A DNA stretch of 64,000 bases from Ichthyophis bannanicus (lineage: Eukaryota > Chordata > Amphibia > Gymnophiona > Ichthyophiidae), in assembly GCA_033557465.1 (NCBI GenBank), contig CM066032.1, positions 452,286,077 to 452,350,076 on the forward strand, written 5' to 3'. The position numbers and the translations under genes were made by a program. Numbering within the stretch: position 1 is the stretch's first letter; each line of letters starts with the position of its first letter. Shown piece after piece: positions 12,701-21,501 of the stretch. Below the pieces are notes generated by a model. That model searched no databases, was not told where the DNA came from, and saw nothing but the letters and a program-made list of their open reading frames with translations.

Positions 12701-13640
12701 GAAAGATGCTTTTTTGGCAACAGCCTCTCTGACCTCACCTTTAAACCATGCTGGCAATTTTTTGACTTCCTTCCACTTTCTTAAAGCGTGGAATACAGCT
12801 GTTCTGGGTTTCCAAGATAGTATTTTTAAAACACCCAACTTGATGTAAATCTTTAAACTTTGCAACTGCTACTTTTAGTTTTTTCTTAACTATTTTCTGC
12901 ATTTTATCATAGTGTCCCTTTTGAAAGTTAAAAGGTAATACTGTGGATCTCCTTGCTCTCCCTCCTCCTTTTATTAAATCAAACGCGATCATGCTTTGAT
13001 CACTATTGCCAAGTGGCCCCAACACCCTTATCTCTTGCACCAGATCTGGTGTTCCACTAAGGACTAGGTCCAAAATGGCTTCCCTCTGGTCGGTTCATGA
13101 ACCAGTTGCTCCAAACAGCAGTCATTTATTTCATCTAGAAACTTTATCTCCCTAGCATGTCCTTCCATGACACTGATCCAGTCAATACCGGGGTAATTGA
13201 AATCACCCATTTATTCCTGTGTTGTAACTTTTTTAGCTTCCTTGATTTCTTTGAACATTTCATCATCCATTTGTTCATTCTGGCCAGGCAGTCGATAGTA
13301 CACCCCCACCGCCACTGCCATTGCCTTCCCCTTCCCCTTTTTACATGGAATTTCAACTCATAGAGATTATACAGTGAATTTTGTTTCTTGCAAAACTTTA
13401 ATCCTTTGTGACTCAATGCCTTCTCTAACATAGAGCGCAAACCCTCCACCAATTTGATCTGCTCTATCATTATGATATAGTTTGTACCCAGGTATCACAA
13501 TGTCTCACTGGTTGTCCTCCTTCCACCATGTCTCTGAGATACCAATCATATCTAACCCCTCATTTAGTGCTGTATATTCTAACTTTCCCATCTTATGTTT
13601 TAACTTCTAGCATTTGCATACAAGCATGTTAGAGGCTGTA
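9739..13640 (-). pseudogene. CR1 ORF2: endonuclease and reverse transcriptase, broken
   Basis: Domains in order on the minus strand: an AP-endonuclease-like region (about 13640-12740) with ISETWW, YHNDRADQIGGG and LGPLGNSDQSM; a linker with FHALRKWKEVKKLPAWF; and the reverse transcriptase (12530-10221) with KSPGPDDIH, YLDFQKAFEKV, SGVPQGSVIGLLLFNI and FADDTKLF (codons at 10452-10463). The C-terminal YEERLKRLELFNLKKRRLRG block follows and ends at 9739. CR1 ORF2 nicks DNA and primes reverse transcription at the target. Several frameshifts, for example near 13370, and the inserted CR1 make it non-functional. The catalytic Asp-Asp pair is still encoded. Confidence 0.85.
11094..12272 (+). mobile_element. 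CR1-type LINE, 5'-truncated, inserted in another CR1
   Basis: Plus-strand coding gives VAYLDFSKTFDTVPHR at about 11145, then GGVPQGSVLGPILFNIFVSD (11311-11370), a degenerate FVNDTK in place of FADDTK, KVMHLGCSNP and YFFMERVVDPSN. It ends in AAAGGCCATGTGGTC followed by the tail TTTCTGTGTTTCTATG. Stops and frame changes make it dead. The left boundary lies next to ACCCTCGG and the right next to TATATCATCC, which are adjacent in the interrupted CR1. Confidence 0.85.
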
Positions 13641-13735
13641 TTTTATTCACAGTAATCTGGCTATTGGTAGGCAGGGGTAATTTGGAATCTTTAAGCTCTA
13701 TCTGCTCTGTACTCAAGGGCATTTGGGTTACATTT

Positions 13736-13924
13736 AAGCCTGACTGAGCTAGTCAGGCAAAGCTTGTATGTGCAGGCCAGACTGAATTGGGGTCACGGCC
13801 TGCACATACAGGCCTGTTCGCGTTTCTGATCCCATGGGGCTAGACATGCCCCGCGGGATCAGAATCACGATTCCCTCTTTACCAGACAGAGGGCCCGGAT
13901 GTGCGGGATGGAATCGGGCCATAT
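13736..13924. repeat. GC-rich palindromic repeat
   Basis: A stem pairs TGTATGTGCAGGCC (13767-13780) with GGCCTGCACATACA, followed by GATCCCATGGGG/CCGCGGGATC. It is probably part of the foldback family at 9000-9461, on the other side of the CR1 insertion. No gene was seen. Confidence 0.35.
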
Positions 13925-14040
13925 GTGTTTTGTCTTGATTAGATTGCAAGCTCTGATGAGCAGGGACTGTGTCTTACATCTACTGTATATGTACAGCACT
14001 GCATATGCTTTGTAGCACTGTACAAATAAGTAGCATTTGT
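13925..14040 (+). mobile_element. L2-type LINE 3' end
   Basis: The segment contains GATTGCAAGCTCTGATGAGC, AGGGACTGTGTCTTACATCT, GTACAGCACTGCATATGC and TGTAGCACTGTACAAATAAG. This is the conserved 3' UTR end of L2-clade LINEs. It has the same strand as the L2 ORF2 fragment at 8470-8996. Confidence 0.7.
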
Positions 14041-16015
14041 ATAATGGTTATCCTAAACCTTCCCTCATGGGAACCTGGACATGGAGATACATCCTCAGTG
14101 TGAGAGGGTACTACATCACTTGAAGGACAGTTCCTAGCTACATTATCTCTTTATGCCATACCAAGGTGATGTTCTCCTTCCACGTGAACCCTCTCCTCCA
14201 TGGCAGAAGAGAGGCTGCCAGAGTGGAGGCAGGACTTCTCTACTATAATCCCTGTAGAGGTCTCGTCTATATACCTCTCTGTCTGCCTCAGCTGCTCCAA
14301 GTCTGTACTCTAACCTCCAGAGATCAGACTTGTTCCCTGAGAGCAATGAACTCTTTGTTCCTAGTGCACACATAAGACTTCTCACAAACTGGGAGAAAAT
14401 CATACATATAACACTCCGTGCAAAAGACTGGATAGCCCCCATCTCATTGCTGGACTGCTGTCTGCACCTTAGATTTAAATATATATATAACCTGTAAATA
14501 AAACTTCATATCTCAATGTAAATAAGTTCTTTGTTATATGTAATAAGCTGTGTTGCATTTGTCCAATTTCTGTATTTATATAAGTTCTCCTTGTTCTCGG
14601 TAAAAGATGTTGTTGAAATTTACACTGCTTTGCCCCAGTGAAAAACTGTATAAAAATCTAGACAAATACAATAAATAATAAAATAAATAAATATTTCTTT
14701 TAGCTATTTAAAGTTGTTCAGGTGTTTGAAGTTGCTAGGGGACTTTTAGTGTTTACCGTAAGGAGAACTGCAAGGGCTTAATCTACTCCTAAGGCCCAAT
14801 AACTTGCTGATTAAGATAATCAGTTAAACCTGAGAGTAAAATCACTCATTTCCCCTTAACTAGAGGCTATAAATCAAGGATTATGCCCGGGGTGGTTTGA
14901 GGGAAAGAAACACAAACTAAAAGATGTCTTGTAATAGTATGCCCTAACTGGCTGAACAAAAACAGTGAATTATGAAATACACAGATTTTATCAGCTTTAA
15001 CACAAAGAATTCCCTTTTCCCCAAGATTTAGAGAATTTCCCAGCAGGTAAATACTTACAAGTGCAGATTCCTTCACAACATTAGCAGCCCCTCCTAGTAG
15101 TCCTTTAAATTACCTCTCCCTTAGCTGAAACCCAGGGAAGCAAATCAGGTATCCTTGTCCTTCCTCCATGTACCTGCATAACAAGTCTGAAAATGTCTAG
15201 ATAATTCTTCTTCCTCTTCCTCCACTTTGCTTAGTAACAGGAATCGCCATCCTTTCTGCCTGTCATAGTCAATCTGAATATACATACTGATTTAAATCTT
15301 TCTCCAGCCTGCTTGGAGACAACCAGAAAAATTAAATATAGTAAAATTAAATTTAGAAATAATTTATTTTTTAATGTGACAATTGTGATGCTTATGCAGT
15401 GTTTTAATGCTATAATGAGATATAAAGCAAAATGACATTGAAGATAATCAATGAGATAGTAACAAATCCAAACCAGAAGATATTCATGAATTTTTGCTGT
15501 AGACTCAGTTTTTAACCTCCCCCAAAAAAGCACATCTAACATGATCATATTCTGTATATGTGTCTTTATCTGTATACTGTATTATAATGAAGTGTATCTG
15601 TTATGATGGTGATTATGCATGTGTAAGGATCACATTGAGTCAAAAACATCTCGGCTGCTTGTTATGGAGTACACAAGATGCACATGAAAAATTAAGAAAT
15701 TTATGTTTGACTGTGCATGCCACTATACCAAGGATTACTGACCACTACAGCCTTATACAGTGTTGAAGAACTTACCCTACCACAACACTCCTCCTATCAG
15801 AACTGCCATCCGCATGGCCTTATAGAATAAATAACTATACCGTGTTCATTCTCAATGATAGGAATTTTATTACAGGATGACCAAATAGTAAGCCAGTGCT
15901 TATAATTAATAGTAATTACAAGGCTGGGCATTCACTCCCTTAGCTACATAATCTCCTTTAGATCCTAAAACATGCATAACACAGTTGATAATTCAAATGA
16001 TATATCAATATTTTG
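14041..16015. other. No supported gene
   Basis: The stretch is AT-rich. An (AATA)n/(AAAT)n-like run lies at 14665-14700, after a phrase that reads like a LINE or SINE tail. No conserved ORF, RNA gene or clear repeat family was recognised. Confidence 0.5.
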
Positions 16016-16017
16016 AC

Positions 16018-16440
16018 TACAACAGCCTCTCATGCCTCACCTTTAAAGCATGCTGGCTGTCGTTTGGCCTTCCTTCCACCTTTCTTAAAGCTTGGAATAC
16101 ACCTGGTCTGGTTTTCCAAGATAGTAATTTTAAACAGCTCCTAGGTTTGATGTAAACCTTTAACCTTTGCAGTTGCTCCTTTTATTTGTTTCTTAACCAT
16201 TTTCCTCATGTTATCATAGTCTCCCTTTTGAAAGTTAAAAGGTATCACTGTGGATTTTCTTGCTGTCCTCCCTCCCTTTATTAAATCAAATGTGATCATG
16301 TTTTGATCACTATTGCCAAGAGGCCCCAACACCATTATTTCTTGCACCAGATCCTGTGTTCCACTAAGAGCTAGGTCTAAAATAGCTTCCCCTCATGTTT
16401 GTTCGTGAACCAGCTGCTCCATAAACAGATACTTCAAGCA
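16018..16440 (-). pseudogene. CR1 ORF2 fragment, endonuclease C-terminus and linker
   Basis: Minus-strand translation gives MQEIMVLGPLGNSDQNMITF, DLIKGGRTARKSTVIPFNFQ and KGDYDNMRKMVKKQIKGA. This is closely similar to 12741-13073 in the larger CR1 copy of this window. Neither end of the element is present. Confidence 0.8.
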
Positions 16441-16444
16441 CCCA

Positions 16445-17284
16445 ACAGAGTATAAAGAAACAACAATAGTTGAATACTGTAAATGATCCCGACGCAGTTC
16501 ATCATGTAGAAAAGTATCTTAGACCAAGATTAGAGGGTGTAGGCTGCATAAGATGGCCGGAGTGTCCAAGGCTCTGGTTCAAGTCAAAATAAATACAATA
16601 GGGATAGTTTCAGGAAGTGAGACAGCAGTTTCTGTCGAGGCAGGTGAAAGGGAACAGTAGGGAGTTCAGGTAAAGGGGGCAGGGGATGAGGAAACAGGAA
16701 GGTCAGAGCATTGCAGTGAGTCACATGGAAGAAGAAGCAGCAGGAGAATTTGGAAAAAGAAACGTCACCTAAAGTGCAGCCAAAGGCCTGAAAGGAATAG
16801 GAGCAGAGGCAGAGCAGAGGGCCAGCTAAATAAGTCGGACATGAAGAAACAGAATTCACTAGTTGATACAAGTGGTAAAGCAGCGTCTATGTTTCTATGT
16901 TTAAGAGCAGCATGAAATCAGTATTGGTAAGCTGTCTACAGAACTTGAATTGACCACTTGAAATATAGAGAAGTACACTTAAGAAATAGTAGGGGCAAGG
17001 ATGTTGCACGTGCAAGTCTGATATCTGGGCATCCTGACTACATAATGGCACTGAACCTAGGCACTTAATGAGGATTGATCACAGAACAGTGGAGTAGTTG
17101 GCAGATTAATACATTCTCAGCTTCATGGGCATTCCCAACACATGGCAACTCATAAAGATGATATGATTACAGGACTCATGCTCATCAATCAATGTTCTCT
17201 GTGGCACAAGCTCTAAAAAAATAGATAATGCATGGCTCACCAATGTCAGACTGTTCTAGGCATGACAATCCATGGACACCATAA
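16445..17284. other. No supported gene
   Basis: The sequence is unique-looking. TCTATGTTTCTATGTTTA at 16886-16903 could be a degraded CR1 octamer tail, but no CR1 coding sequence precedes it convincingly. Confidence 0.4.
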
Positions 17285-17650
17285 ATATGTACACTTTGTA
17301 GGAGAGGAGGGATAGGGGAGATATGATTCAGACCTTTAAATACTTAAAGAGAAATAATGAACAAACAAACCTCTTCCAAAGACAGGGAAGCTGCAAAACC
17401 AGAGGGCATAACATGAAGCTGCAAGGGGGTAAACTGAAAGGAAATGTCAGGAAATACTTCTTCACTGAAAGGGTGGTGGAATGCCCTCCCGATGGAAGTC
17501 GTGGGGGCAAATACAGTGACAGAATTCAAAATGGCATGGGACAAACACAGTGGATCCCTTTATAGCAACAGGATAAAAGCAAAATAAACTGGGCAGACTA
17601 GATGGACCATATGGGTCTTTATCTGCCGTCATCTACTATGTTATCATAAT
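17285..17650 (+). mobile_element. CR1-type LINE, 3' end
   Basis: The fragment begins inside the C-terminus of ORF2 (RGDMIQTFKYLK, KTRGHNMKLQGGKLKGNVRK and YFFTERVVECP are readable). It continues through GGATCCCTTTATAGCAACAG and CAGACTAGATGGACCATATG, then CTGCCGTCATCTACTATG at the tail. It is 5'-truncated, as is usual for LINE insertions. Confidence 0.85.
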
Positions 17651-17829
17651 TCAAAAGCTTTTGCCATTGGAAGACAAGGCAAAGCACCAGGCAATACAGC
17701 AAGTCAACAGCACAGACCTAAGGAGGAGCACAGTGATATCATTACGATATGTCGGGAGGAATGTGCACACGAATACTGAGATTTTTTTTTCCTTCTCTTG
17801 AAATATAAAAATTGCAGTAAGCATAACAG

Positions 17830-18164
17830 CAGGGCCGTACCAAGGGAAGATTGCGCCCTGTGCAACTTGCACATCGGGCGTGCCCCCCCACCCCGCGGCG
17901 GGAGAGAAGAGGCGCTCCCGATGTGCAAGTCGCCGGCATGCTAAGCAGATCTGTCCCTCCCTGCTCTTTCAGGGAGGGAAAGATCTGCTTAGCATGCCAG
18001 CGAGAAGGTTTAAGGGGTGCATTTTAGCTGTCCTGCCTTTGCCTGCTGCCGCTGAGAGAAGAAAAAGTGGCGGCGGCAGGCAACGGAAGACAGCTAAAAT
18101 GCGCCCCTTAAACTTTTGCACCCTGTGTGGCCGCACCACTCGCACAGGGCTAGGTATGGGCCTG
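17830..18164. mobile_element. hAT-superfamily MITE, 335 bp, 8-bp TSD
   Basis: A perfect 8-bp direct repeat, CATAACAG, flanks the segment at 17822-17829 and 18165-18172. The termini are imperfect inverted repeats beginning CAGGGCCGTACC and CAGGCCCATACC. Inside are two long hairpins: one around GCATGCTAAGCAGATCT...AGATCTGCTTAGCATGC (17937-17998), and one around GGTGCATTTTAGCTGTC...GACAGCTAAAATGCGCC (18014-18106). CA...TG ends with an 8-bp duplication are diagnostic of hAT. There is no transposase, so it is non-autonomous. Confidence 0.85.
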
Positions 18165-18464
18165 CATAACAGATATCCCTGATTGACTGATATTTAGATT
18201 ATCAGAAGATGTCACTATATACTGTATATATATTTGTTGGGGAAAAATGTGCTAACTTCTGGAAACATTGAGGTATATGTACCATGTGTCTCGGAAAGGA
18301 AAACACAGAGAGGCACTGCATAGTGATGTCATAGCATATGGAGGCATTGTGACCTCTTCACAGGCTGATACAGACAGGCACCAGCAGGCACAAAGCACTG
18401 CTTAATACACGTCCAAAACAGGTGATACAGCATACATGGACAAGTATCTTAAAAGGCAACAAGC

Positions 18465-19540
18465 ATGGCTTCAGGTAAAACTAGCACAAGACAAGATGCA
18501 GGAGCTAATGTAAGCAAAAGAAGTGTAAACAAAAAGGTGACGAGAAGAAGCAGTGAAGAGGAGGTACAGACATCAGTGCAGAGAGGGGCAACAAAAAACT
18601 TCTGTGAAGAGAAAGACGTGGAAAGAAGCAAAAGTGGTGACAAAAGCAAGCTAGCAAAACAACAAAGCACAAGAAGAGGAAGAGAAAAGCCCAGCAAGAA
18701 TGAGCATAGAAAAGGAAAAGAAGACAAAAAGAGAAGCATGAGCAGTAAACATCACAGAGCAGACAGAATTCTAAGTATCATGGACTATCACGTGCCTAGC
18801 TTGGATAGTGGATCAACTGGAGAAGACAGTGACAGAAGCCTAAGAGAACTGGCTAACAGAGTCAGAGTTCACAAAGCAGGACACTGCACACACTCATCTC
18901 TGACCTTGAAAAATAAGCTCCAGGATGTTAAGGGATGTTCAGTGAAATTAATCAACATAGCACAAGCAAGGATGTCAACAGAATAGCAGGAGCAAATATA
19001 ACATCCAGCCAATGAGGGGTGAATACTCTGATAATAACTTAAATGATAGGGCGAAGGCGACTGATAAAACACGTAATAGCGAGGCAACTACAAGGGAACA
19101 AGATACGGACACAACAACAGCACTTGCTACACAAGGAAATAGAGATGACAACTCGGCAGTGAATCAGGTGTGGGGGATGAAAGGGTGGAGAAACATGATA
19201 ATGAGCATGTTGTCAGAAGGGGCCAAAGGATGATCGAATCAGGCATGATCAAAAGGAGACATAAATCTGGTAGAGGCTCAAAATGAAAAAAAGAAAAGCA
19301 TTAGATGACCCCATGAAAAAGGAAGTGGTCAGTTCCAAGCCATATGGAATATATTTGGGTCACACTCAATCGAGAGACATGCAGCTATGGAGGAAAAGGA
19401 GAAGATAGGGAAAAATGAACTCATAGAGATATTTTCACTCCAGCAAAAATAGGAATTGCTGAAATAAAAGCAAACATAATGTCAAGAAGAATGAAAGTAT
19501 TCAAATAATCACAGTTAATTGGTATGCTGCATTTAGAATA
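18465..19540 (+). pseudogene. Gag-like ORF1 of a tyrosine-recombinase retroelement, 5' part
   Basis: The first open frame (18465-18986, 173 aa) is very basic and polar (RSVNKKVTRRSS, RRGREKPSKNEHRKGKEDKK), as in ORF1 proteins of DIRS/Ngaro-like elements. Beyond several stops the relationship becomes clear: NELIEIFSL (about 19416-19440) and VNWYAAFRI (19514-19540) line up with YLDIFRL and LNWTRAFLRL in the Ngaro ORF1 at 20.9-21.5 kb. The frame is cut at 19540 by the Ngaro element and resumes at 26056. It is degenerate and probably non-functional. ORF1 of these elements is thought to be a nucleic-acid-binding structural protein. Confidence 0.6.
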
Positions 19541-19793
19541 ATGCTCGAGGCCGCGGGCCGGGTCCCGCGGCCGTCAGTAACCTGGGCCCGGGCCCGGCCT
19601 CGGCCTCCAGCTTATTGATGGGGGGGGGGAAGGGGCTGAGAGAGGGGAGGAGTGCGCGGCATTTGAAATCGCTCCGTCGTGCTGTCGGAGCGATTTCATT
19701 GGCCTGCGCGAAAGGAGGGGGCGGAGCAGTGCCTGCGAGGAGCCGCGTGGCCGTCCTCTTCTCTCCGCGGCTCCTCGGTAATCGGACGTGTTC
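19541..19793 (+). repeat. Ngaro split direct repeat A1 (left end)
   Basis: The segment begins ATGCTCGAGGCCGCGG and ends ATCGGACGTGTTC. It is nearly identical to 25281-25532. It is very GC-rich and contains a GAAATCGCTCC...GGAGCGATTTC stem at 19665-19697. Confidence 0.9.
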
Positions 19794-20017
19794 TTTTCGG
19801 GTCCGGTGAGTGGCTCATTGGGGTTGCTATTCGGGAGGTGCTTTGTCGGGGAGGGCGGTTTGATTCGGGGCCAGTTGGGCGGCGGGCGATTGCGACGGGA
19901 GGCTTCAAAAACAAAAAAAAAAAAAAACCAGATCAGGCATCTTCTCTGCCTTTGCTGTCAGCCTCGGTTTTCTGAGCGGAGCAGAAGCACTCTGCCTCTC
20001 GGCTGGAGGAGCGGATC

Positions 20018-21501
20018 ATGGCTGGCAAGTGCAAGCAAAAGGGGGAGTCGGGTGGAGGGGCTAAGGGGAACACGAAGGGGTCCCGGGGCGTGGGTGCTGC
20101 GCGAGGGCCCTGAACTGGCCGTGGAAATTTGAGGAGGGCTGGGAAGCGCAGGGGCTGGGGAGCGCGGGGCTCTGCCTGCTACTGCGGCAGCATCGTGTGG
20201 TTCGGGGGTGGCAATGGACCCTCCAGTGGTGGTTGAGGGGCCTGGGGCGGGGGAGAATGACGGGGTGGTGGGGGGGGGGTTGGGGGAAGGGGTTTAGCAA
20301 ACGCAAGCGTTGGGGGGGAGAGGTTGTGCGGGGGGGGGGGGGGGAGGGGTGGGTAATGGACCCGGGTGGACCCAATGGGCCCATTCCGATTGGGGGGGGT
20401 AGGCCGGGAATGCACGGCGAGGGGTGGCAGGCTTGGTCCCCGGTGTCTGGGACAGCTATGGGTGTGGGCCCATGGGTGGGGGGTTGGGGAGGGGATTGGT
20501 GGGGGACCGGTTTCCAGGGTGGTGTGGGGCAGCTTCCATGGGGGGCGGCAGGCTGGGCAGCTGGGGGGTTAGGGTCCTCGGGGGGGGTTCAGGGTGGTGA
20601 AGCTGGGTGGGGGGCTGGGGCTTACGGGATGGCTCCCCTGGGGGTCGGTGCTCCTCCTTCCCCGTGTGTTGGCTCTTCTCTCCCGTTGCAGGTTTCCGGG
20701 TGTGCAGTGGCTGCAGCAGGTCGAGCGGGCATTGGCCAGGCAGCGATGTCGTTCGGTGGGGGCCAGACCGGCCTGACCTCGGTGGAGCAGACTGGGTCTA
20801 CCTTGGTGGAGCAGGGGACGGCGGAGCAGGCGGTGGCAGGTGAGTGTACCGGGACTACCGTTGAAGGGGTTGGGGAGGTGGTGCCGTCGGGTGAAGTTGT
20901 ACAGCCAGCTCAAGAAGCCAAGGCGAAACGGAAGCACCGGCGGCGTAGGAGGCGGAGTGCGTCGTCTTCGTCGTCGTCGTCGGGGTCCTCGGACACTTCC
21001 TCGGCGTCCTCCTCCGTTGGGCTGAGGGCTCGTGAGGGGGTGGGGTCCTCGGTGGTGCGGTGCGCAGAATTATGGGAGAGTGTTCCGCGCAAGTTGAGGC
21101 GGCGGATCCTGAAGAGGCGTTACCTTGACATTTTCCGGCTATTAGAGGGGCGGAAATGCTCGGGGGAGAGTCGTACAAAACGTAAGGAGGATGAGAAGGC
21201 GGGGTGGGTGCGGGAGGTGTCCAGGAACACCTTGAATTGGACCCGTGCCTTCTTGCGTTTAGCGAGCGTGTGGGGGCGTGATGACCCAAGTCGGTACGGG
21301 GAGCTTTTGGCTTATGCCGACGCTATTGTTGCGGCATCCCAGGCGCACGAGGGGTGGGCCTGGCTTAATTACGATGAGGAGGTTCGCGATATGATGGAGG
21401 AGAATCGGCAACTTTCGTGGGGAATGAAGGATGTCAACCTTTGGCTTACGCAAATGTCGGCCAGGAAGGGGGGAACGGGGGGGGGGGGCGGGTCCGGTTA
21501 G
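20018..21501 (+). pseudogene. Ngaro ORF1 (gag-like protein), broken
   Basis: The likely start is ATG 20018, giving MAGKCKQKGESGGGAKG, but that frame closes at 20111-20113. The middle (20200-20640) is a G-rich low-complexity tract open in several frames. From about 20690 the frame ending at 21501 is convincing: a basic cluster KAKRKHRRRRRR, a serine run, then a conserved C-terminal domain with LRRRILKRRYLDIFRLL, TLNWTRAFLRLASVW, ELLAYADAIVAA and WAWLNYDEEVRDMM. A pyrimidine tract and CAG at 20675-20692 could be a splice acceptor, so the gap might be an intron rather than decay. Its presumed role is RNA binding or particle formation. Confidence 0.65.

Larger units (their letters stand above)
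9462..13735 (-). mobile_element. CR1-type LINE, nearly full ORF2, split by another CR1
   Basis: Read on the minus strand, the element runs from about 13735 to a 3' tail at 9462-9480 that consists of TTCTTATG octamers, the hallmark of CR1 3' ends. It is interrupted at 11094-12272 by a plus-strand CR1. ORF2 coding resumes across the gap: KSPGPDDIH ends at about 12275, and PRV plus the rest of the thumb/fingers region begins at about 11092. The element is therefore older than the one inside it. Confidence 0.85.

Noticed and set aside
20197..20640. Gly/Trp-rich protein at the start of Ngaro ORF1
   Set aside because: The G-rich low-complexity tract is open in several frames on both strands; only the part after about 20690 shows conserved ORF1 features.
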